A stretch of 64,000 nt of DNA, taken from positions 2,790,001 to 2,854,000 of the forward strand of contig NZ_OY726394.1 of assembly GCF_963378075.1 (NCBI RefSeq), written 5' to 3'. Positions 11,246-18,650 of the stretch are shown in pieces; the first letter of the stretch is position 1, and the number at the start of each line of letters is the position of its first letter. Made by a program: the position numbers and the translations under genes. The notes beneath the pieces are model-generated. The model had not been told where the DNA came from and searched no databases. It saw only the letters and a program-made list of their open reading frames with translations. The stretch is from Mycolicibacter sp. MU0083. GTDB lineage: Bacteria; Actinomycetota; Actinomycetes; Mycobacteriales; Mycobacteriaceae.

Positions 11246-11277
11246 TTGACGCCGCTTCTTATTTCCATATGATTTGT
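11246..11277 (+). promoter_or_regulatory. Sigma-A-type promoter overlapped by GntR operator site 2
   Basis: TTGACG (11246-11251), a 16-base spacer and TATGAT (11268-11273) form a good housekeeping promoter. The first A of the ATG at 11280 is the seventh base after the -10, and no ribosome site is present, so the mRNA is probably leaderless. The operator-like sequence at 11263-11277 (reverse complement ACAAATCATATGGAA) covers the -10, which suits repression. Confidence 0.6.
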
Positions 11278-11279
11278 TT

Positions 11280-12062
11280 ATGACGGAGCCTGTTCAGGTG
11301 CCGAGCCGCCCGGGCGGCTCGGCGGTCTGGTCGCCCTCGGTGGTTCCGCCGATCGGCGTCGAGCTGACCGACACCCAGGCCCTGGCGATCGCCTTCCGCC
11401 ACCTCGCCGATATCGGTTTCGCCGAGAACATGGCCGGCCACATCACCTGGCAGGCCGACGGACAGACCGAGATGCTGGTCAACCCGTGGGGTCTGTGGTG
11501 GGCCGAATTGACCGCCTCCGACATCTGCACCGTCGACGCCGACGCCCGGGTCGTCCGCGGCCGCTGGGACGTCACCCCGGCGATTCACATCCACACCGAA
11601 CTGCACCGCGCCCGTCCCGACGCCCGCGTCGTGGTCCACAACCACCCCTACTACGTGAGCCTGTTGGCGTCCCTGCAGCTCCTGCCCGAGCTGGTACACC
11701 AGACCGGGGCACTGTTCCTCGACGACCTGTGCCTGGTCGACACCTACGACGGCGAGATCGACTCAGCGGCACGGGCCCGCGAACTCGCCGAGCGCATCGG
11801 TGGCGCGAATCTGGCCATCCTGGCCTCGCACGGGGTGATCGCCACCGGGCGCACCCTGGCCGAGGCGGTCTACCGATCGGCGACCATCGAACGGGTCTGC
11901 AAGATGGCCTATCACGTGCTGCTGACCGGCCGGACCCCCGCCCCGATGAAGCGTTCCGACATGGCCGGGATGCAGGCATCGCTGATCGAACGCGCCGCCG
12001 ACGTGTACTGGGCGGGCGCGGCACGCATGACCATCAAGGCCGACCGCCGCGTACTGGAGTAG
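11280..12062 (+). CDS. Class II aldolase/adducin family protein
   Basis: Zinc-type aldolase or decarboxylase fold, 260 residues. The metal-binding histidines are in PAIHIHTELHRARPDARVVVHNHPYY (HxH and later HNH), with a third in ASHGVIATG, and an acidic residue follows the N-terminal region (GFAENMAGHITWQ). Relatives are fuculose-phosphate aldolases, ribulose-phosphate epimerases and decarboxylases of aromatic or sugar acids, so the reaction is a carbon-carbon bond cleavage or decarboxylation that cannot be pinned down. It is the first gene of the three-gene unit controlled by the promoter at 11246; the amidohydrolase starts 5 bases after its stop. Confidence 0.82.
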   Translation: MTEPVQVPSRPGGSAVWSPSVVPPIGVELTDTQALAIAFRHLADIGFAENMAGHITWQADGQTEMLVNPWGLWWAELTASDICTVDADARVVRGRWDVTPAIHIHTELHRARPDARVVVHNHPYYVSLLASLQLLPELVHQTGALFLDDLCLVDTYDGEIDSAARARELAERIGGANLAILASHGVIATGRTLAEAVYRSATIERVCKMAYHVLLTGRTPAPMKRSDMAGMQASLIERAADVYWAGAARMTIKADRRVLE

Positions 12063-12067
12063 CACCC

Positions 12068-13336
12068 ATGAAGTCGATCGACGAACTCAGCTCCGACCTG
12101 AACTTCACCACCGCCAAGGCCGGCGCCGAACGCACCGTGACGTTTCTTCCGGAACCACCACGGGCACAACGCCGCTACACGGTGATCTCGGTGGACGACC
12201 ACATCGTGGAACCACCGGACACCTTCGCCGGCCGGGTCCCCCGCAGGTTCGCCGATCGGGCGCCCAAGGTGGTCGAGACCGCCACCGGCGGGCAGACCTG
12301 GATCTACGACGGGCAATCGCTGCCCAATGTCGGATTCAACGCGGTGGTGGGCCGCCCGGTCTCGGAGTACGGTTTCGAACCCACCCGATTCGACGAGATG
12401 CGGCCCGGCGCCTGGGACATCCACGCGCGGATCCGGGACATGGACCTCAACGGGGTGTACGCCTCGCTGAACTTCCCGTCGTTCCTGCCCGGATTCGCCG
12501 GACAGCGCCTGCAGCAGGCGACATCCGACCGCGAGCTGGCGCTGGCGTCGGTCCGGGCCTGGAACGACTGGCACCACGAGGTCTGGGCCGGGTCCTATCC
12601 CGACCGCATCATCGGCTGCCAGTTACCGTGGCTGCTGGATCCCGAACTGGGCGCGAAGATGATCTACGAGAACGCCGAACGCGGTTTCCGGGCCGTCACC
12701 TTCAGCGAGAATCCGGCCCTGTTGGGGCTGCCCACCATCCACTCCGGGCATTGGGATCCGCTGATCGCCGCCTGCGCGGAGACCGGCACGGTGGTCAACC
12801 TGCACATCGGATCGTCGGGCACCTCGCCGTCCACCACCGCCGACGCCCCACCCGACGTCACGGGCGTGCTGTTCTTCGCCTATGCCATCTCGGCCGCCGT
12901 GGACTGGTTGTACTCCGGGCTGCCCAGCCGGTTCCCCGACCTGAAGATCTGCCTCTCCGAGGGCGGGATCGGTTGGGTCGCCGGGCTGTTGGACCGCCTC
13001 GACCACATGCTGAGCTATCACCAGATGTACGGAACCTGGAAGGCCCTCGGCGAGACGCTCTCCCCCGCCGAGGTGCTGCAACGCAACTTCTGGTTCTGCG
13101 CGGTCGAAGACCAGTCGTCGTTCTGCCAGCACGAACGGATCGGGACCGACCACATCATGCTGGAGGCCGACTACCCGCACTGCGACTCCACCTGGCCCGA
13201 CACCCAGCGGGTCATCCATCAGGAGATCGGCGATCTGCCGCCCGAGGTGATCCGAAAAATAACTTGGGAGAACGCATCTCGTCTCTACCAGCATCCGGTC
13301 CCCGACGAGGTCCAGCAGAATCCGGACGCCTTCTAA
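12068..13336 (+). CDS. Amidohydrolase 2 family (metal-dependent hydrolase/decarboxylase)
   Basis: TIM-barrel protein of 422 residues related to ACMSD-type decarboxylases and TIM-barrel hydrolases. The first metal motif is degenerate, DDHIVEPP in place of HxH, as is common in this subfamily. Later markers are VNLHIGSSGT, CLSEGGIGWVAGLLDRLDHM and MLEADYPHCDSTWPDT, with a conserved His and Asp. The ATG at 12068 begins 5 bases after the aldolase stop. The frame stays open upstream, but that part overlaps the aldolase gene. Such proteins often follow ring or side-chain oxidation in mycobacterial steroid and aromatic clusters; the substrate here is unknown. Confidence 0.82.
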   Translation: MKSIDELSSDLNFTTAKAGAERTVTFLPEPPRAQRRYTVISVDDHIVEPPDTFAGRVPRRFADRAPKVVETATGGQTWIYDGQSLPNVGFNAVVGRPVSEYGFEPTRFDEMRPGAWDIHARIRDMDLNGVYASLNFPSFLPGFAGQRLQQATSDRELALASVRAWNDWHHEVWAGSYPDRIIGCQLPWLLDPELGAKMIYENAERGFRAVTFSENPALLGLPTIHSGHWDPLIAACAETGTVVNLHIGSSGTSPSTTADAPPDVTGVLFFAYAISAAVDWLYSGLPSRFPDLKICLSEGGIGWVAGLLDRLDHMLSYHQMYGTWKALGETLSPAEVLQRNFWFCAVEDQSSFCQHERIGTDHIMLEADYPHCDSTWPDTQRVIHQEIGDLPPEVIRKITWENASRLYQHPVPDEVQQNPDAF

Positions 13337-13338
13337 AG

Positions 13339-14307
13339 ATGACCACCGGCGCGCAGAACCTAAAGATCGCGGTGCTCGACGACTACCAGGGCATCGCAGA
13401 AACCGTGGACTGGTCGCCGGTGCCCCGCCCGATCGACCTGCTGGCCATCCGCGAGCATCTCGATCCCGCCGACGAACTCGTCGCCCGATTGGCCGATCGC
13501 GAGGTCGTGGTGGCGATGCGCGAGCGCACCCCGATCGACGCCGACCTGCTGAGCCGGTTGCCATCGTTGAAGTTGCTGGTCACCACGGGACCGTTCAACG
13601 CCGCGATCGACGTCGCCGCCGCCCACCGACTCGGGATCACGGTGTGCGGTACCGGCGGGGCGATCACACCGACGGTCGAACTGACCTGGGCGTTGATCCA
13701 TGCACTGCAACGCAATCTGCTCGTCGAGGATGCTGCGGTACGCGATGGCCGATGGCAGCAGACCGTCGGTTTCGATCTCGCCGGGGCCACGCTCGGGCTG
13801 GTGGGCCTGGGCCGGATCGGTCGCCTGGTCGCCGCGGTGGGCCGTGCCTACGGCATGCGGGTGACGGCGTGGAGTCCACATCTGACCGCCGAGCGTGCCG
13901 CCGAGGAGCAAGTCGAGTTGTGTGATCGGCGCGGCCTGTTCGAGACCGCCGACGTGGTGTCTATCCACATGGCACTCGCCGAGTCCACCCGCGGGTTGGT
14001 CGGCCGTGCGGAACTGGCCGCGATGAAACCGACCGCGGTACTGGTCAACACCTCACGCGGTGGCCTGATCGATGAGCCCGCCCTGATCGAGGCGCTGCGC
14101 GCCCGCCGGATCCGCGGCGCCGGACTCGACGTCTACGGCCAGGAGCCGCTGCCCGCGGGCCATCCGCTGGCCGCGCTGACGAACACGGTCTTGACGCCCC
14201 ACCTGGGCTACGTGACACAACGCTGCATGAGCGTGTTCTACCGCGATATCGTCGATGATATTGCGCATTATTGCGCCGGAACTCCCCGACGTCTTGTAAC
14301 AATTTGA
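13339..14307 (+). CDS. D-2-hydroxyacid dehydrogenase
   Basis: NAD(P)H-dependent interconversion of a 2-oxoacid and a D-2-hydroxyacid, 322 residues. The Rossmann motif GLVGLGRIGR is near residue 155. The catalytic triad of the family is present: Arg in NTSRGGLID, Glu in GLDVYGQEPLP and His in LTPHLGY. Its ATG begins two bases after the amidohydrolase stop, so it is the third gene of the unit. A 2-oxoacid made by the aldolase or the amidohydrolase would be a logical substrate. A strong terminator follows at 14423. Confidence 0.87.
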   Translation: MTTGAQNLKIAVLDDYQGIAETVDWSPVPRPIDLLAIREHLDPADELVARLADREVVVAMRERTPIDADLLSRLPSLKLLVTTGPFNAAIDVAAAHRLGITVCGTGGAITPTVELTWALIHALQRNLLVEDAAVRDGRWQQTVGFDLAGATLGLVGLGRIGRLVAAVGRAYGMRVTAWSPHLTAERAAEEQVELCDRRGLFETADVVSIHMALAESTRGLVGRAELAAMKPTAVLVNTSRGGLIDEPALIEALRARRIRGAGLDVYGQEPLPAGHPLAALTNTVLTPHLGYVTQRCMSVFYRDIVDDIAHYCAGTPRRLVTI

Positions 14308-14422
14308 TCAGCTGCTGTTCGTCGGTTTTCAGAAGCAGATTTATGTCACGCTTAAATGGCGCGGCAATAACAGTTCGACAAAACTATCCGGCCCGGCGCC
14401 GCACATATCGAACCCAGACGGG

Positions 14423-14456
14423 AAAAGGCCCGCGAACAGATGTTCGCGGGCCTTTT
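14423..14456. terminator. Bidirectional intrinsic terminator
   Basis: A perfect 16-bp stem (AAAAGGCCCGCGAACA and its complement) around a 2-base gap, with A-tract and T-tract ends on both sides, so it can stop the plus-strand catabolic unit and the minus-strand exported-protein gene, whose stop is at 14467. The rest of 14308-14466 holds no recognisable gene. Confidence 0.9.
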
Positions 14457-14466
14457 CTGCTACGTG

Positions 14467-14937
14467 CTATTTTGTGCCGCCGGCCAATCCGATCGGGGCG
14501 CTGATGGCATCGGTCATCAGGCCCGCGATCGGGCTCGCCGCGGCTGCGCCGGCCGGCCCCGGCGCCACCAGCGGCACGGGCGGAGGCAGTCCGGGCACCA
14601 CCGGGATCGGGGCGATCGGAATCGGCGGCACCGGCCCGGGCAGTCCCATCGGCACCGGCCCCGCAAGCGTGGTCAGATCGGCCGCAGCGGGCCCACAGGC
14701 CGCCGCTGCACCCGGGGCCGCGGCCGTCGCATCGACCAATGCGGCGCCCGGCACCGGCGCCGCGCCGACCGCAGCGCCCTCGCCGGCGGTCAGGGCGACG
14801 ACCCCACCGCACACCGGCCCTCCCAGTGGCGGCGGCGCAAAAGGTGCAGCACCCGCCTCACCGCCGACAATCAACGCACTTGCGTACAAGCCAATACCGG
14901 CGATTAACGCTTTACCGGTTCTCCCGAGGCTTTTCAA
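14467..14937 (-). CDS. Exported Ala/Pro/Gly-rich protein of unknown function
   Basis: 156 residues. The N-terminus MKSLGRTGKALIAGIGLYASALIVGGEAGAAP-type layout (basic, then hydrophobic, then AGA) is a signal peptide. The mature part is low-complexity, with Pro-rich blocks and three or four dispersed cysteines. The start is TTG at 14937, with GGAG six bases upstream and an in-frame stop shortly before, so no other start further upstream is possible. The opposite strand is also open here, but lacks any signal or domain. Similar Ala/Pro-rich secreted proteins are common in mycobacteria and mostly uncharacterised. Confidence 0.6.
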   Translation of the reverse strand: MKSLGRTGKALIAGIGLYASALIVGGEAGAAPFAPPPLGGPVCGGVVALTAGEGAAVGAAPVPGAALVDATAAAPGAAAACGPAAADLTTLAGPVPMGLPGPVPPIPIAPIPVVPGLPPPVPLVAPGPAGAAAASPIAGLMTDAISAPIGLAGGTK

Positions 14938-15094
14938 CGTGAACTCCGATGATTAGTATCCAGCCCCCCCGGACACGCAATCTGACGACTGCAAAGAAAC
15001 CGTATCACACGCTTGTAAGTAGCTGGATGGACAATTTGATTCGTTACCGATCCGATGCCGATAATCCACACTGACGGTGTTCCGGCCGAGCGAC

Positions 15095-15133
15095 CCGCTC
15101 ACAATTCCGCACGAGCGGCGGAATTGTGAGCGG
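15095..15133. repeat. Perfect 16-bp-arm inverted repeat 3' of tRNA-Ala
   Basis: CCGCTCACAATTCCGC, a 7-base loop and the exact complement. On the minus strand it lies 18 bases beyond the tRNA 3' end, so a terminator without a T-tract is the simplest role. The right arm plus one base contains GGAATTGTGAGCGGA, identical to the core of the E. coli lac operator. Apart from this hairpin, 14938-15151 shows no gene. Confidence 0.75.
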
Positions 15134-15151
15134 AGTACTCATCGAAGTGAG

Positions 15152-15224
15152 TGGAGCTAAGGGGACTCGAACCCCTGACCCCCACACTGCCAGTGTGGTG
15201 CGCTACCAGCTGCGCCATAGCCCC
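15152..15224 (-). tRNA. tRNA-Ala (GGC anticodon)
   Basis: 73 bases that fold as a cloverleaf. The acceptor stem is GGGGCTA/TAGCTCC with one G-T pair, the anticodon stem CCACA/TGTGG encloses loop CTGGCAG giving anticodon GGC, and the T arm is GGGGTTCGAGTCCCC. The discriminator is A and the CCA end is not encoded. Confidence 0.95.
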
Positions 15225-15296
15225 GCGTTGTCGTGCTCATCGAAGTTACACCACGCCTACGCAAAGGTTCAAAACAGCTAGTCAGTCGGCATGTTT

Positions 15297-15746
15297 TCAG
15301 GCCGGATGCTCGGTCTGATGCAGCCCGTAGGGCACCGCCGCGAGCAGGGTCACGGTGATCTCGGCCCCGCTGGGCACCTGATAGCTGCGCTGTTCACCCG
15401 GGCGCGCCCCGGTGATCGCCGTCCCCAACGGCGACTGCGGCGAGTAGACCTCCAGGCCGCTCTGGCCGTCGTCGCGTACGCCGAGCAGGAAGGTCTCGGT
15501 GTCGCCGTCGCCGTAGCGGACGGTGAGCACCATGCCGGGCTCTGCGACACCGTCGTCCGGCGGGTCCTCCCCGACCACCGCCACCGCGAGCAGATCGTGG
15601 ATCTGGTGGATACGCGCCTGGCGATTCTGCTGCTCGTCGTAGTCCAGACTTCCTGAACCTTCTTGCGGTGCAGACAATTCCGCTAGCTCCGCCAGCAGTC
15701 GGTCCTTGGTCTGCTGGGTCATCCAGACACCTTGCGTATCAGTCAT
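15297..15746 (-). CDS. GreA/GreB-type C-terminal domain protein
   Basis: 149 residues. The C-terminal half (GMVLTVRYGDGDTETFLLGV, SPQSPLGTAITGARPGEQRSY) matches the FKBP-like domain of Gre transcript-cleavage factors and of Rv3788-type RNA-polymerase secondary-channel proteins. The N-terminal half is predicted helical and could form the short coiled coil (LLAELAELSAPQEG..DEQQNRQARIHQIHDLLAVAVV), but it lacks an obvious paired acidic tip. This points to a polymerase-binding regulator more than to a canonical cleavage factor. The ATG at 15746 has AGGAG upstream. Confidence 0.72.
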   Translation of the reverse strand: MTDTQGVWMTQQTKDRLLAELAELSAPQEGSGSLDYDEQQNRQARIHQIHDLLAVAVVGEDPPDDGVAEPGMVLTVRYGDGDTETFLLGVRDDGQSGLEVYSPQSPLGTAITGARPGEQRSYQVPSGAEITVTLLAAVPYGLHQTEHPA

Positions 15747-15792
15747 CGACAATTCTCCTTTACAAACAGCATCGGGTTGGGCGCTGACGGGT

Positions 15793-17049
15793 TCAGCGCA
15801 AGGGATCGAGGTCGCGCAGCACGGCGGACTGTTTGCCCGTGGTGATCTGCTCGGCCAGCACTCGGCCCGTCACCGGGCCGTGCGTCATACCCCACATGCC
15901 GTGCCCGCCTGCAACGTAGACGGTGTGTGGGGACACCTCCCCCACCAGGGGGCGTCCGTCGGGACTGACCGGACGTGGCCCCACCCACTCGTCGGTGCGC
16001 TCATCCCAGCGCACGCCGTCGAGCAGGGGCCTAGTCGCGGCGACGATCGCTTCGACGCGGGCGGGGACTATCGGGGCGTCCGGATCGCCGAATTCCATGG
16101 TTCCGGCGACCCGGAGCATGCCGTTCAGCGGTGTGCAGGCCACCCGCGCATCGGGCAGGTAGACGGGTCCGGGAACCGGACCCTCGACCGGAACCGTGAA
16201 GGAGTAGCCGCGCCCGGCCCGTACCGGCACCCGGGTCCACCGCTGCGTCAGGCGGGACAGCCAGGCACCGTTGGCGATCACCACCGCGTCCGCGCTCAGC
16301 GTGGAACCGTCGCGGCAGGTTACCGTCGCCCCCGCGTCTCCCGGCGCCACGTCGATGACGTCACCGGTGTGCATCACCGCGCCGCGCCGCACCACGGCAC
16401 GCCCCAATGCGGTCACGAAGCGACCGGGGTCGAGGAACCGCTGGCCGTCGATCTGCACCGCCGCGCCGACCGCCGACGACGCCAGCGGTACCCGCTCCCG
16501 CAGTGCGGCGCCGGTCAGTTCGGTTCCGAATACCGGGCTGCCGGCGTCGGAGAACCGGCGCAGTTCGTCGAGCAGTCGTTCGGCGTCGGCGCAGCTACGG
16601 AAGATGGCCGTGATCGGCGCCTCGGTGACCGGCGCGTCCACCCCGTTGGCCACCAGAACGTCGTATGCCTCAATGCATTCCGCGCTCAGCGGCGCATTCG
16701 CCCGTACCGCCCGACGCCAGGCTGCGGGACGGCTGTTGGCCGCGAAGCGCGCCAGGAACGCCCACAACGTCGGTCCGGCGTTCAACGGAACCTGCAGGGG
16801 CGCGGTCCGGCTCAGCAGCGACCGCAATCCGAAACGCAGGTTGGCGGGCTCGTTGAGCGGGATCGCCAGCGCCGGGGAGATCCATCCGGCGTTGCCCCAC
16901 GAAGAACCGGCCGCCACGCCCACCCGGTCGACCACCGAGACCTCGACACCACGCTCCTGCAGGAACCAGGCCGTGGACAACCCGACGATGCCGGCACCCA
17001 CCACGATCACCGATCGTGGCGCGCCGTCGATCCGGTTGGTCGCCCCCAT
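15793..17049 (-). CDS. FAD-dependent D-amino-acid dehydrogenase-like oxidoreductase
   Basis: DAO-family flavoenzyme of 418 residues that probably deaminates a D-amino acid or oxidises a secondary amine. The FAD motif SVIVVGAGIVGLSTAWFLQERGVEVSVVDR is at the N-terminus, followed by AGSSWGNAGWISP, which is characteristic of DadA. A second FAD-contact region is near the end (TVYVAGGHGMWGMTHGPVTGRVLAE). The ATG at 17049 is preferred to the open frame further upstream because the FAD motif begins shortly after it. The PucR regulator immediately upstream on the same strand is a likely controller, since PucR proteins often sense nitrogen compounds. Confidence 0.8.
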   Translation of the reverse strand: MGATNRIDGAPRSVIVVGAGIVGLSTAWFLQERGVEVSVVDRVGVAAGSSWGNAGWISPALAIPLNEPANLRFGLRSLLSRTAPLQVPLNAGPTLWAFLARFAANSRPAAWRRAVRANAPLSAECIEAYDVLVANGVDAPVTEAPITAIFRSCADAERLLDELRRFSDAGSPVFGTELTGAALRERVPLASSAVGAAVQIDGQRFLDPGRFVTALGRAVVRRGAVMHTGDVIDVAPGDAGATVTCRDGSTLSADAVVIANGAWLSRLTQRWTRVPVRAGRGYSFTVPVEGPVPGPVYLPDARVACTPLNGMLRVAGTMEFGDPDAPIVPARVEAIVAATRPLLDGVRWDERTDEWVGPRPVSPDGRPLVGEVSPHTVYVAGGHGMWGMTHGPVTGRVLAEQITTGKQSAVLRDLDPLR

Positions 17050-17108
17050 CACTCCATGATGCGGCCGTCGCGGTACCGCCGGTTTAACCGATCCACACAA
17101 CTGCGACG

Positions 17109-18650
17109 TCAGGGTTTGTCGAATCCCGACAGCTCGCCGGCCGCCAACTCGATCATCGCCGCCAGCCGGGTGCGGGGATTCTCGAGCCCGAGCGGGGTGA
17201 CCTCGGCCATTTTGCGCAGCCGATAGCGCACCGTGTTCTCATGCACCCCGAGTTGTTCGGCGGCCCGCGCCAGATCGCCCTGGGCGTCGAGCCACGCCCG
17301 CAGGGTCGTCGCATACGGCGTGTTGTGTGCCGCGTCGTGGTGGCGCAGCGTCGCGACCGGCCCGCGGACCGGAATCCGGCCGGCGCGCGCCGCAATGCGC
17401 AACCGGCGCAACACCACCTCGTCCCAGGACTCGTCGTAGGCCGGCGGTGGTCCGGCGGCCCGCCCGGCTTCGTGCAGCGCCAGGCACTCCTCGGCCTCCC
17501 GCCGCGCCGCGGGCAGCTCGGCGGCCGTGGCAACCGCACTGATGCCGGCCAACACCCGTGCTTCCGGCGGCAGCGCGGCGACCAGCCCGTTCACCCACAG
17601 GCGTGCCACACCGACGTCCTCGGCCGGCAGCACCGTGTAGACGGTGCTGGCGGCCAGCGCGCTGCGCCCGGGCCTGGACCAGCCGAACCCGGTGGTGACG
17701 GCCTCGAAGGCCAGCAGCAGTCCGGCGTGGTCCTGTGTGCCGATTCGGGTGTGTACGGCGATGACCCGCAACGGCGCCAGCGGTAGCCCCAACCTGGCGA
17801 TCAGTGCCTCGGCATCGGGATCACCGTCCAAAAGCTTGGTCACCCAGTCGGATTCGACTTGACGCTCCAGATCGGCACTGGCACGTGACCGTAGTAGGTG
17901 CAGTGCGACGGTGCGGGCGCCGTCGGCGAGCGCGGTCAACCGATCACCGTCGAGCGGAGCCGGACAGGCCACCCACACCGCACCCAGCAACTCCCGTCCG
18001 GCCCGCACCGCCACCACCATCCGACCGGTCAGACCGTGGTCGGGGTCGGGGTCCACGAACAGCGGCTCGTCACGCAGCTCCAAGTGCGCCAGGACGCCGC
18101 GCTGTTCGAACACCCTCCGCACGGCGGCGGACTCCTGGCGGTTCAGGATCGTCGCCGAACGCGCCGGATCGGCGTGCCGCTGCCCTCGGGAGTAGGCCAG
18201 CAACCGCCCCAGTTGGTCCTCGATGGTGACCGCTCCGCAAACCGCCTCGGCCAGGTGATCGGCCACCGCGAAGAGATCGGTCGGTCCCCGACCCGATTCG
18301 GTCTCCCGGCCTTCGAGCACCAGACCGTAGACGACGGCGGCCAGCTCACTCCAGGACACCGCCGCGTCCACCACCAGCACGGCCAGCGACTCCCCCTCGC
18401 CGACGAACGCCGTCTTGTCCTCGGCGTCGCGCACCAGTACGGCGGCGGCCTTGGCGGCCACCGCCCAGCGCACGGCTTCTTTTACCGAGCGGGCCCCGAC
18501 GGCCAGCAACACGTCGCCGACGACGGGACGCTCACCGGTCACCTCGTGCATCACGACGCTGCTCAGCTGCGTCGTCCTCGGAATGGAGCAGAACCTCAGC
18601 CGAACCCCGTAGCTGCCCACCACGTTGACCAGCCGGTCCAGCGTCACCAT
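17109..18650 (-). CDS. PucR family transcriptional regulator
   Basis: 513 residues. The N-terminal PucR-like sensory region (about 1-120, GERPVVGDVLLAVGARSVKEAV) is followed by a GGDEF-like/GAF-like middle and a C-terminal HTH of the PucR type (GDLARAAEQLGVHENTVRYRLRKMAEVTPLGLENPRTRLAAMI). Relatives activate purine, amine or amino-acid catabolism. The start at 18650 lies 118 bases inside the end of the upstream MFS gene, as both are now read. It is followed by the DadA-like oxidase 59 bases downstream, a likely target. Confidence 0.82.
   Translation of the reverse strand: MVTLDRLVNVVGSYGVRLRFCSIPRTTQLSSVVMHEVTGERPVVGDVLLAVGARSVKEAVRWAVAAKAAAVLVRDAEDKTAFVGEGESLAVLVVDAAVSWSELAAVVYGLVLEGRETESGRGPTDLFAVADHLAEAVCGAVTIEDQLGRLLAYSRGQRHADPARSATILNRQESAAVRRVFEQRGVLAHLELRDEPLFVDPDPDHGLTGRMVVAVRAGRELLGAVWVACPAPLDGDRLTALADGARTVALHLLRSRASADLERQVESDWVTKLLDGDPDAEALIARLGLPLAPLRVIAVHTRIGTQDHAGLLLAFEAVTTGFGWSRPGRSALAASTVYTVLPAEDVGVARLWVNGLVAALPPEARVLAGISAVATAAELPAARREAEECLALHEAGRAAGPPPAYDESWDEVVLRRLRIAARAGRIPVRGPVATLRHHDAAHNTPYATTLRAWLDAQGDLARAAEQLGVHENTVRYRLRKMAEVTPLGLENPRTRLAAMIELAAGELSGFDKP

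Noticed and set aside
14474..14956. Plus-strand frame opposite the exported Ala/Pro-rich protein
   Set aside because: The minus-strand frame has a signal peptide, a ribosome site and a terminator in the right place; the plus frame has none of these.
15119..15133. Vector contamination suggested by the lac-operator-like bases
   Set aside because: The match stops at 15 bases, lies inside a longer exact inverted repeat and is followed at once by a native tRNA gene.
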